From Gymnorhina tibicen (lineage: Eukaryota; Chordata; Aves; Passeriformes; Artamidae): a DNA stretch of 64,000 bases. The notes under the pieces are model-generated. The model did no database searches. It was not told the DNA's origin and was given only the letters and a program-made list of their open reading frames with translations. The translations under genes and the position numbers were made by a program. The DNA is taken from assembly GCA_013399875.1 (NCBI GenBank), contig VXAZ01006807.1:558001-622000 (forward strand). Reading direction: 5' to 3'. This document shows positions 39,558 to 50,850 of the stretch, piece after piece. Each line of letters starts with the position of its first letter. Position 1 is the first letter of the stretch.

Positions 39558-40533
39558 AAGTTTCCAGCAGCTGTTCAGTAGTACTTATTATACTCCCTGG
39601 TAACAGTAAACTATTTGTACAATCTCCCTGTACAAAATTCGGCATTAAAATAAAACCTTGGCCAAAATTACTAACATTTCACTCCAGACAAGATTATTCA
39701 CATGCCTAAAGTCTCCTGTCTTGGAGAATGAAGACCAAGATGTGTTTCTTCCCAAATGGCCACAATTTTATAGCAGATGCGGCTGAACTCCAGCAACATC
39801 CAGGCTGTGGCTCTGGGCTGCATCCTTCTATCAGTTATAATCTGTATTTTCACATGATGCAGATCACGAGGGTCTTACGCACACAGCCAACAACAGACTG
39901 CCTTCATCGACAGTCAGACATATGCTTTGAGTCCCACAGACTCCTTTTGGGGGAAAGTTCTTTCAAATGTCAATGTCAGGCTGCTACTGACCTGGCTCTT
40001 CCGAGGCTCCGCTTGGCCGCTGGCTCACCCAGTCCCTGCTCCCCACCCCGTGCCTGCCTCCACCAGTACACCAGTGATAATGGTTCCAGGGTTCCAGGCA
40101 CTTCCAGCCAGAGCCCAACTATCAATGAACATTCCTAAGTGCTGGGTCACCTTATACAAAGCACAGAATGGGAAATACACTTTACTCAAAGTTTGGTATT
40201 TCTGAAAGCAGCGAAAAGCACCTGAACACCCCCAGGTAAGTAGGAGTACAGCCCAAAAATTTCTGTCAGTGCTGTCTGTGCTCATAACAAAAATCAGGAA
40301 AAATCTTATTCCAGAGCAGGGTTCCCATTAAACCCCTCAGAGGCAGATGGAGGTACCACATACAGAAAACACCTGATACTTGACACTGAATTACTGCAGT
40401 AACTACACAGCTCATGCAACTTCAAAAATTATGCCTGAGCACTGGTACCCCACAGAACCACCATGCACCGTGTTTGGGGACAGGACCGCAGGCAGCATTC
40501 ACATGGCACAACCCCAGTTGGCAGCTGGTTTTC

Positions 40534-40560
40534 TGTTTGCTTGTTTGTTTGTTTGTTTTT
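40534..40560. repeat. (GTTT)n microsatellite
   Basis: Imperfect TGTTTGC, then several perfect TTTG units, ending in a T-run. Confidence 0.85.
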
Positions 40561-40648
40561 CCGGGAGGGCAGAATGACTAACTCAGCAGTCCCTGTTTGC
40601 AGAGTCTCATAGCAGGGCTTGGAAGCGTGAACTGCCCATTTAGGGCAA

Positions 40649-40672
40649 TTTTTTTTTTTTTTTTTTTTTTTT
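40649..40672. repeat. Poly(T) run, 24 bases
   Basis: The longest homopolymer in the window. Just before it, TGCCC and GGGCA arms at 40633 and 40643 form a 5-bp stem. On the minus strand it would be an A24 tail, but no retroposed sequence is recognisable upstream of it on that strand. Confidence 0.9.
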
Positions 40673-41073
40673 ACTTGGGATCTCAAGGTAACACTTACAT
40701 GCCCTAAATACCAATTCCTTAGTATACTTTTAGCACGATTAGGTGATCAAGCAGAGCTACAGTCATGTATTTTAGCCAAGCAGCCATTAACTACTGGGAG
40801 CAGCAGCATTAGCAGCTGGGAGTTTATTTTAGGGAACAAGCATAAAACCTTTCTCCTGATCCATAAACAACGCTATTGGAGAGTGTATACAAAATCAGAG
40901 GGACATTAATATTAAATGAGAAACCACAATGAGACAAAAAAGATGTGACATAAAAAAAGCAAAGATTTCAACCAGAAGACAAACTTACTGAATGTGGAAG
41001 AGAAGAAGCCAAGAAAGAGGGAAGCAAAAAAATCATCTAGAATTCTCTAAACAGAACCAAAGGCATTTTGACT

Positions 41074-41116
41074 AGTTACATTTACATTTTTACTTAGTTA
41101 CATTTTAACTAAGTTA
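41074..41116. repeat. AGTTACATTT direct repeats with a 9-bp hairpin
   Basis: TAGTTACATTT occurs at 41074-41084 and again at 41096-41105, and ACATTT appears a third time between them. The arms ACTTAGTTA (41092-41100) and TAACTAAGT (41106-41114) are perfectly complementary around a 5-base loop. Confidence 0.75.
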
Positions 41117-44100
41117 ACTGGATTAAATTCCATGACCGGTGTGATACGGGAGAACAGACTAGAGGATCCAAGGTTGCTTTCTAGCTTTAAATTCTAAGAC
41201 CCTACGACCAGAAAAGGAAAGAAGCTTGATTGGCAGCAATGGAGACATAGCTATACAAAATGTTATTTCAGGCAGAGAAAGGATACTGCCAAAAATAGTA
41301 AGAAAATATGTCTGACATATGCATATACATGCTCCGTTCTCCACTACCCATATCAGTACTTACATATTTAATGTACAATTTGGCAGGAAAAAAAAACAAC
41401 ACAAAAGGATACAGTGGGTCCCAAGGGAATTGCTTCGCAGGTGCCAATAAATTTGGGAAAATAGGAAAATCCTCAGATATGGCTGGTCTTCAGCCCTGCC
41501 CAGAGCACAAATAGTGAGGGCAGAGCCCAGCAATTCCTTGGATTACAGAGGTATCTGCCTCAGCCATCTCAGCCTTGCTCCACCATTCCCAGGGTGTGCA
41601 AGAGAGAGGCACCGCCAAGGAAAGGGCTGGCCTGAGAACAAGTTGTTCCAGCTGCTCACAGCTGCTGGACACTCCCTTGGGATTTGGGAACAGCTGGCAC
41701 AGGTTGGGTAGCCAGCATTTCTCAATAAACAAAGAAACATGTAAAGGATAAAATATAGGCCGAGAGCTCTAACAAAATCATGGTCAGCAGGAACCAGCTT
41801 CGTCGTGTCACATCAAGCAGAAAGAAGCACCGAAAGCCTTTCTGGAGAGTTTGGACACAAAAACTGCAGCACAAGTATGAACTGTCACTGCTGGATACCT
41901 TCAACTCAGTATCTTTATCACACATTAGGAGCAAATTTATCCCAGAAGTTAAAAAGAAATACTGCATGCAAAGCAATGCTTACAAAGCTATATTACTGCT
42001 GGCTTTAGTGACAGCCTCACTGGATGTATTCATGAAGTGAGGAATCAGGCTTTTGGGAGAGTGTGCTCCAGCCTCCAGGAGACCTGCTGCTGTAGGCTAA
42101 GATTGAAGAAGCCCCTGAATCCTGATGAACCACACACCAAAGGCTGTGCCTAAGTCAATTTGCACAGTACAACTACAGTGATTGGAAAACAGAACTGCTT
42201 ACGCCCAAGAGCTCTGATTCCCTCTGAGTAACCCACCTCCCCAAGGAATCTCGAGCACCAACTCCTCCTCCCTGAGGGTCCTGCTGATTTCCTACAACAA
42301 CTGAAGTACAAGTCTCCATGTGCAAGATTTGCCATAGTCTATCCTAAATAATTAGCAAATGCAGTACTTCAGAAATTGCCAATAATACACAATGAAACCA
42401 TCACAGTATTTTATTAAATCAAATCATTAAGATTATTGTTGTGCAGTTTACTGTAGAGCATTTTAAATCAAGTACCACAGACGCCATTGCCTGTGCTGTG
42501 CCTACACAGATGAATATATGCAAAAGCCTGCGGCTCCTGAAGGTACAGTCAGAGGAAAAAAAAGAAAACGGAACAGAACCAGGAACCAAACTCCCACATA
42601 TTTGCCTTTTTCAGCTAATCCTGCTAATAATAGCACAATTGTTTCCTTGTAAAGGAATGCGGGGACACTTAATTATTGAAGTAAAACTTGATGCTTTTAA
42701 GGCTAGGGGGAAAAAATGAAACCACTTTCCTGTATTTCCTAGCCTTTAGCACAAGGACTGTACTTAGAAACACAGATCTCAAATTTAGCATTTGGTGTCA
42801 CTGGAGATTTTAAAGCTATCACTCTCCTCTTTTCTTCTTCCCAGATCACCCACCATCACCACAGCACACCAGCTCCCAAGAAAAGAAAGCAGTAATTTCT
42901 GAACTGCTGATGTAAATTTTTGTACAGTAAGAAGGGGTGAAGTCTAGAAAGAAGCCTTGGCTCTCCAATGTCTGTACTGAAATCAAAGTGCCATTCACAA
43001 ACAACTGGTGTTGTATTCTGATCTCCATTCCTCTACTGCCTCCAGCACTCACAGAACTCGTAAACCATCTTGCATTCAGGTTATTTCCTTGAGTACTTCA
43101 GATGGTGGAACAAAGATATGGCAACCATAACTTCAGTTTCACATTTGGAGTGTGATGGCCAAAGCTCCAGGACACTCAGCATGGTGAGCTGGTAGGGTAC
43201 TGTTAGTCTGTAACAACCACAGTAAGACCCAGAGCACATCAGACTTCAGACAACTCTGAAATAAAATTATAATATAAATGGGTTTTTTCCCCTTCAGTTC
43301 TAGGTTTAAAATCATTAAGCCATAAAACCTATAAAGCTGGGAACTAACATTATCATATACTTGCAAATTCAAGGAAGTAGACAGAGTTCTGAGGCTAAGC
43401 TGTATTTAATTCTGCCCACCTGTCACTAGCTTTGGTGTGATATGTCATCCTGAATAAAAAAAAAGATAGGTAGCAGATTTCTACTTTCTTTCTGTTGAAA
43501 AGGAAAAGATCTTTCCCATGTTCTTGAGCACCCCCATCTATTGAAATGTACAAGTAAACATTAAAATAATTATAACTAACAGCAGTAGTCTCATTTATTT
43601 ATGATGAATAAAATATGATGGAGAGCTGTCATAAAAAAAGACAGAGATCTAATCTCCTAAGACACACAAGTGCATTTCTTGCTCATGTCAGTAAGAATAA
43701 ACAGCCCTGTGCAAAGCCCAATGCTTTTTACTGGGGCTTAAGTGTCTCTGTCATATAAGACAAAAATTACTTAATAATACATGTTTCACATACAAAATGA
43801 AGGGGAGGAAAGGGGGAAGATGAAGGAGTAATAGCAGAAAACATGAGAAATATTCCTTAAATTCAAATTCAGATGTATACTCCATTTTTTCTAAGTTTTC
43901 ATATCAATATTCCTAACCCCACACGGAAACTTCTTAGAGCAGGGTGTTTCTGCTGAAAAAAAATTATTCTGAAAGACATCTCTAATAATCTGTTTTCAGC
44001 AAACAAGAAATTCAATGGCCTTAAGAAGTTACTTGTATCCTAAATTTCATGATATTTTATCCAATCTTAGCCTGCTATTTGTTTCCTGAGTGGTTTGGCG

Positions 44101-44482
44101 TGAAAAGAAACAACGCCACACACACACAAAACTACACAATGGACAACAACAGGCTTCCTGCAGGACACACATTACTAATTCCATGCAATTGCACAACAGC
44201 CAATTACCACATTTTAGAAATACAAACAGGTGTTTAGCCTGCAAAGTACCTGAATATTCCTTCCACATTTTTCAGCTTTTCTAGACCTCAGGTGAAACCT
44301 GGCCATCAGCTCTGGGCACTACACATTGTCTCAGCACCTCCTAAAGCAGTCTGGAGTTACTTAACAAGGAATGACAGAGGTCCAGAATGTTTCATCTGTG
44401 CCCTGTTTAGTGTCCAGGTAAAGGCTTTATAAATCACCCAAATCAGATATTACTCAGCTGATTCCAGCCAAGAGCAAGGAAC

Positions 44483-44520
44483 AGACTGGACAATCTCTCT
44501 AGGCCAATCCAAACCCTATT
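44483..44520 (+). mobile_element. Possible CR1 3' tail fragment
   Basis: AGACTGGACAATCTCTCTAG followed by CCAATCCAAACCCTATT resembles the end of many CR1 copies, where a TGGAC...ATCTCTAGAGG block is followed by TTCCAACCC. Only about 38 bases can be matched, and the usual 8-base terminal repeats are absent, so the call is weak. Confidence 0.3.
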
Positions 44521-46691
44521 TCCTAAGAACATTATCAGTAAAGTCCCTTTCTGCAAATCCCAAGTGAAATGGCTTTGACCCAAGGACCATAAACCTCAAC
44601 AAATCCCACTTTCTATTACTACCATAAATTCCACATCCATTGCAGTGCACCAGCCCAAGGATCTCAGCAATACAAGCCCAAGTTGTACAGCAAACAGTTG
44701 CCAAAGCCCAGCTTCTCAAAATGAGGGTTACCACACTGTGCATGAGATAAAATAGAGAATTTCAAAGACAAATGGTGACAGCTCCAGTAACATTTTAGAT
44801 CCATGTAAGAAGTGAGATGATTGCTGACATCTGAACATCTTCTGACAAGCAGTTCCGTTTAAGAAAACGGAAGGAATTATTTTAACATATTCTGGGGGGA
44901 GGGAAAACCGAACTATTTTTAAATTCACAGTTAGCAAAGTCCCACTTTATTCATGAAGGTTAGCCACAGAAAACCAGTCTCATGGTCTAAACAGTGTGCT
45001 GATGCTCAGAAAAGCAGATAAGAGAAAACCACCTTTTCTTAATAGACATGCTCTACATGTGACACCCAGATTAGCTCTGGATGCTTTAGAGATTAAAATT
45101 ACTTTTCTCCTCATTTGCAGCTCTTTGCAATGCAAAATCCAACAGAAACTGAAAGCAGGAACTAGACTGTTTCTGGGTCATACACCATTAGACCTGTTAG
45201 TTAACCACCAGTTGCAAGGCTGCTATTCCTGGTTGGAATGTGTGAGCCACAAAAGACATGGCCTGACATTCAATTTATAGGGTTGGCACTCTGGCATCTG
45301 GAGACAGGACAAATTTTTCATAGATGATGCATATTTCAGCTAGAAGTCTTTAAAAGACCCCGAATAAGGAATGCCATTTTCAAAGAACCTGTATTCAGAC
45401 TTTTGTCACATACTAGGCATTCCTTTAACCTACAAATTTTCACAGCCTTATGTTTAATTTGTAGAAACGAGCAACCAAGAAATCACATTGACCACAATGC
45501 TCTATTTTGACGATAAAATGTTAAAATAAGAAACTGAATGCACGGCTCTTGAGAAACTGGCCTGCAGTATAGAGTTCTCTGAAACTAAAATGATCTGTTA
45601 TATAAAAGAAATACTTTACCAGGTAATTAAACTTCTTCCTCTGCACTAAGAAAAAGAGATTCAGGAAGAAATCAAATCCGGACTGATGTCTGCAGGGATG
45701 TTTTCAAATGTATAGTTTCTGTAGAAAATTTATGTACTTATTTCATTTACAAAGGCCTTTGATTTCCTTAAGGACTTGAAATGTTAAATTTTTCCCCCCC
45801 TGGTTCTAGTTTCTATTATTTTTGACTGCTTCAAGAGAATAAACAGGTCGCTTTGCTCATTGCTTCAGCCATGTGACACCATAAGATTGACCAAAATTAA
45901 CAAAACACAAAAAATTTAACGAGGAAGAAAGAACACAGGAACTGACTTTAATTGGGATCACTACATTCTGCAGAACTAAAGGAAGGCTATAATATAGAAA
46001 ACTGCTTTAGAGGAAAGTACAAAGGAGTCAGGATCTGGCAAGCAAATGTGATACACATGTGGTGAGCAGTCTGTCATCCATCTTCCTAGAAGGAGATCTC
46101 TTTGTTGTTCTGCTGGGACAGTTTGTAGATGTCCAACTTGCAGAGTGTGCAAGAAAGAATTGGTGCACTTCTAACAAAAAACAGTGATGTTTGTAAAATA
46201 CAAAGAGATTCAGGGACTAGCCTCGAAAATAGGGATGTTCTTGGTTGTCAGGGTAACGTGATCACCCGAGACAACAGAGACGTCAGCAGGAATCTGCAGC
46301 ACACACTTGGTACCCAAGCACACACGTCTTCCTGCTTCCCTTTTGTAATTAAGCCACAAAGGGATATAGGTAACTGTTGCTAAGGTGGGGCTCAGTCTTT
46401 TGTCTATGTTAGGGATCCAGGAAAACCCTCGATTGATGCTTAAAAAACAGTCTTTACTGGTGTTACCCATCCAACTTTCTGCCATTAATTAGAAGAATCA
46501 ACAGATAGCAGAAAAACAAAGTGAACCATAAGGGATGATCCTTCTGTTCAACGTAGCAGTGTTCAGCAAATGTGCTAAGACCCAGTGATGCACAAAATAC
46601 TACTATTACTTTCTTTAGGATAACACTCATGTAGCTTTGCTTTCATCAGATCAGATACCCATTGTGTGCATTCTCCCAAGAAGCTAATGAA

Positions 46692-46715
46692 CAGTTTTCC
46701 AGTTTTCCAGTTTTC
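46692..46715. repeat. Three perfect tandem copies of CAGTTTTC
   Basis: The octamer CAGTTTTC repeats exactly three times at 46692, 46700 and 46708, with no interruptions. Confidence 0.9.
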
Positions 46716-47028
46716 TGCAGCCTGACCTCTTGAAAGCCACATTGCTTTCTCCATCCAAGCAACAGGCTTCACATCACCACTCAGCTTCAAACACACAAAG
46801 ATTCTGATATGCAATAGAATAAATGACCAGATGAACAAGTCTTGCTTGTCTGCCTTGCTTATGATCCCATAAAACAAATAAAATCACGTCTGATGAAAGT
46901 AAAAATGTGCAGATTTTGAAGGATTTTTATTAATGAGACTGAAAAGAGTCTGATCCCACAGCATTACCAATGTGTGCTCACAGATCACCCTTCTATTGCG
47001 TTCTGCACACTTGGTGTTTTGGATAGAC

Positions 47029-47579
47029 TGTTGTGGGTGTACCAGGCAGGCACCTGAACATCTCCCAGCCTCTCACTCACTTCCAGTGGGACAGGGGAGA
47101 GAACTGGGAAAAAAAAGTAACATTCATGGGTGGAGATAAAGACAGTTTAATAGGATAGGAATTGAAGTAGTAATAGTAATAATAGTGTTAATAATAATCA
47201 AATTTACAAAACAAGAGATGCACAATGCAGTTGCTCTCCACCTGCTGACCAATGCCCAGCCACATGCCAAGCACAGCCCTTGGCTGATTTTTTCCCTAAT
47301 TTTTACACTGAACATGACCCTGAATGGTGGGATACCCCTCTGGTCAGTTGGGGTCAGCTGTCCCAGATGTGTCCCCTCCCAGCCTCTTGTGCACCCCCAG
47401 GCTCCTCGCTGGTGGGGTGTGGTGAGAGGCAGAAAAGGCCTTGGCACTGTGTAAACACTGCTCAACAACAACTAAAACATCACTGTATTATCAACATTAT
47501 TCTCATCCTAAATCCCGAACACAGCACTGTACTAGCTACTAGGAAGAAAATTAACTCTATCCCAGCTGAAACCACGACA
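47029..47579 (-). mobile_element. Near full-length avian endogenous retrovirus LTR (solo)
   Basis: On the minus strand the element opens at 47579 with TGTCGTGGTTTCAGCTGGGA and continues TAGAGTTAATTTTCTTCCTA, the well-known start of an LTR family that is common in birds. Further landmarks in order are a TTAGGATGAGAATAATGTTG block, a GTTGTTGAGCAGTGTTTACA block, a GGAGGGGACACATCTGGGAC block, then CCTATTAAACTGTCTTTATC with an ATTAAA polyadenylation signal (around 47145-47160 on the plus strand). It closes with CACAACA at 47029, giving the canonical TG...CA ends over 551 bases. The TATA box expected upstream of the signal seems mutated. No second LTR, primer-binding site or gag-pol genes lie nearby, so it is a solo LTR. 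Flanking bases do not show a clean target-site duplication. Confidence 0.88.
47166..47199. repeat. TAA/TAG trinucleotide repeat inside the LTR
   Basis: AGTAGTAATAGTAATAATAG followed by TGTTAATAATAAT lies in the U5 side of the LTR. This position is commonly expanded into a microsatellite in this LTR family, as I recall it. Confidence 0.8.
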
Positions 47580-50500
47580 CCCTGAAAACATTTTCAGAAA
47601 GCTATCTAGCTGAAAAGAATTCCCATGGAGTTGAAAACATTAAATATTCTGAATTTTGTATATTAAAGTTGACAAGAATAGCCTCATGGGTTTTTAATCT
47701 TACTCTATTTCACTGCTGTTGTTTTCTTTGAAGACTATCTTCCTAAAAAAGAAAAAAGTATTTAAACCACTTTATTTAAATCCCTCTAGAGGCTCTTTAG
47801 CACTATGGAGTGAATAAAACATTCAGTCACCAAATGGGACACATGTTAATGGTCGTGCAGCAGAAGAAATAACATGACTTTTAAAAGAAAAACATTCAGG
47901 TACAACTAAGTTTATTTTTTTATTGTTCTGATATTAAAAGACAATTTATACTCGACGAGGACTAATGAAAGAGGGAGATTAAAACAAGTAAATGGAGAAA
48001 AGCCTCAGGAAAAAAGATGGAAAACATTTCTTAAATTTTCAGAGTAGCAAATTGTACAATCAATGTAGGTTAACATCTATGCTTTTACTCCCAACCATTG
48101 TTGGGACTCTTTGCATCCAATTTTGCAACACAGCCCTGCCCCAGCTGGTGAAAGATCCTGTTTCTTCACTCCTGGAGCACAAGAAACTTAGCTGTGCTTG
48201 CGTTTCCCTCCTCCCTCCCCGGATTTGTCGTAAGTTGGCCAGTTTGCATTTAGGGCTAACAGGTCATATGCAATAAATGAAAATCTTTCCACAACAGTTT
48301 CACAGTCAATACAAGACACCAGTCAGCCTTCTCTGTTCTACTTGAAACTGAGTTGGTGTTGCTAGCATAAATATTTACTTTATATCCATAAACACACGTA
48401 CACCTTCCCACACACACCCCTGTGACCATTATGTAGCTACATAGCTCATATTACCCACTTACAAGTAAAGAAGTTTTTCAAGTTATAACTTGAGATGTCT
48501 GTTAGCAGATGTAGGAAACCACTGACCTGTAACAGCAGCTGGCACTGGAGCTACCTAGAAAACAGCCATACCCTCAGATAATATCCTGCTTTGCATAATT
48601 TACAGATGATTAATAATCTCAGGTTTGCTTCACCAACATGGGGATGGCAGATTCCCACATTTTGGCAGAAAACGCCCCTTGTTGTCCCCGTGCGCTTCCC
48701 TCCCTGCCTCAGCCCAGCAGGGGCCCTCTCTCCGAGCCACGCACGCCAGAGCTGCTGGGGAAGGAGCCCCGGGGGTTTCACCAGTGCTGCTGCAGGACTG
48801 ATCACAGAAGAATCATGACAGCCAGGAAACAGCTCAGCTAACACACGAGTCAGGTAACAAATATAAGTTACAAATAATAACATTCAGTTTGTGTTTGATA
48901 GCAATCATCACATGCATTACAGACAGTAAAAGAAATAGGTTTTATGACTCTTTTTGTTTGTTTCATATTAAAAAGCTCTTAAAACCTCTTGCATAATTGC
49001 TGCTCTACCCTGTGATCTAAAATACAAACCAAACTCTGGCAAGGCCAAGCCATTAAGTTTAAAGTCCACATCAAATACTTCTCTGGAGTTCTTTAGGTGA
49101 TAACAGATTATAACCTTTTTTTAATCATCATATTGTTTTCAATTCCACTTGACTAACATCAGACAGAAAAAGCAGCTCAACACCTTTCTTAGAGGAGCTC
49201 TGCCACCACCTGGCACAAGGCAGGTGGGGATTACAGACAGTATGAACCAGAGTTCAAAATGCCCCTAAATAACATGAAAGCAGAGCTGGATCTCAAAATC
49301 ACTTCAGATTTCTGGCTGCCCTTATGATTTCTCATCTAACCTAAAAGTAGAGCTTTGTCTCCATGCTTGGTTACACAAAATGAAATTAGTAGAAAGTTTT
49401 AGGAGTTAGAAAATAATAAGACATTACAGCTCATATTCAGTTCTTCAAAGAAAAAAATGTGGGGGGAGAGTCAAAATCCAATGAAGTTAATTCCTTAACT
49501 GGGAGTTTATCTGAGAGGTGTATACATGTAGGCAATGAGCTTAGAAAACCTTATAGGTGATCCCAACATGTATTTATGAACAAGGTCAGGTATGATTCAT
49601 CTCTTCCTGAACTCTTAGATACTTACTGAATTCCCAAATAAGAGTGAAGTCAAAGAACTGGCAGACGTATTTGAAGGGATCAGATGGTTATGAATCTTAT
49701 ACACAGAATCAGTGATATGATTTGTGGGACTCTTAACACAAAATTCCCAGGCTTCACTTGAAGGCCTTATCCTAAATATCCTGCTGCAGAAGGACATCTA
49801 TTCATATCCCAGAAGAAAAGAGTAACAGACATAACTCAGGAGAGGATTAGGCTAAATATAGCTAATATTGGTTTAAAACATATCTACAATCAAATCGTGA
49901 TTTGCATCAGTCTTCACTAATTGGCTCATATAAATCCAGATTCCTGTGTGCAGTATAAGTAGCTGTACTCAACTGCTGAATTTATTATGCTTTCCATTAA
50001 AAAAATGACCCCGGCACAATTGGTACCAGTGACCCTTCATGGTTTTGTTACTAGTTGCCAAAGGGTACAAGCTGGAGAGCTGCAGGAGAAGGGTCTGCCA
50101 ATGCACTGGCTTGGAGTTTTTATGTTATTCCACAGCCTACACCCTCTCCTTCCACCCAACAGCTCTCTCTTTCTCTCTCTATTGTGGACTTCACACCTTC
50201 CTGGTTTTGCTGATTCTTGACTGTTCTAGGCTTCTTATTTTTCTACTAAAACCTCAAGAGCTAGAAGTTAGTTATCAGTCATCTCTGTGACATTAGGTGT
50301 TTTTTATGTATGCATTCAAGTATGTCTATACGACACTCTAGGATCAAGGAGGATCTCTGCCTCCCCCTTTCAAGCACAAAAGCAATCAGTGCAAATACTT
50401 TAATAGTAATGTCATAGCTATTCATCATTCCTGTTCTTAAAACTTAAGATCTCTGCTTTGAAGTGAGAACAGGTTAAATGACAGTACTGCCCCCCTCTGT

Positions 50501-50639
50501 AATTATGTCTCTTTTATGGCAAGTTTTCTGGTATACAACAGCTGGTTTTATTACTATTAATGCTGCACGATGACTACAAAAAATCTGACCTGAATGGGAT
50601 AAAACCAAACCAGCTGTTTCATCTCCTTTCATCTATTCA

Positions 50640-50850
50640 CATCTCAAAGGGGGCTTTGTGCACCATCGGTTTCCACCGAAGAGCTGAAAAATCACGTGTC
50701 ACAACAGGGGCCCGACGTATGTGGGTCATGGAATAGCCGGCAATCCAGAGCCCCGCCGACGGAAATCTCTGCCCAGCCGATCCCCTCCCGCTTAATCTCA
50801 CCAGGATGAATTGGCACCGAGGAAAACAACGAGCACTCCCTTGCTCCACT
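50640..50850. promoter_or_regulatory. CpG-retaining segment, candidate regulatory element
   Basis: About 14 CpGs fall in 210 bases, in a CpG-poor context. It includes an E-box CACGTG near 50694, a GACGTA word near 50714 and a CCCCGCCGACGG block near 50753. It may be an unmethylated enhancer or promoter, or a conserved element. No coding frame is convincing. Confidence 0.3.

Larger units (their letters stand above)
39570..47020. other. Non-coding stretch with scattered simple repeats
   Basis: No gene is recognised in about 7.4 kb. The simple repeats and the possible CR1 tail inside it are listed separately. GC-richer patches at 40000-40090 and 41500-41700 carry only chance-like frames. Confidence 0.5.

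Noticed and set aside
40633..40672. Stem-loop followed by a T-run, resembling a bacterial terminator
   Set aside because: The window is vertebrate DNA. The stem is only 5 bp and the T-run is an ordinary homopolymer.
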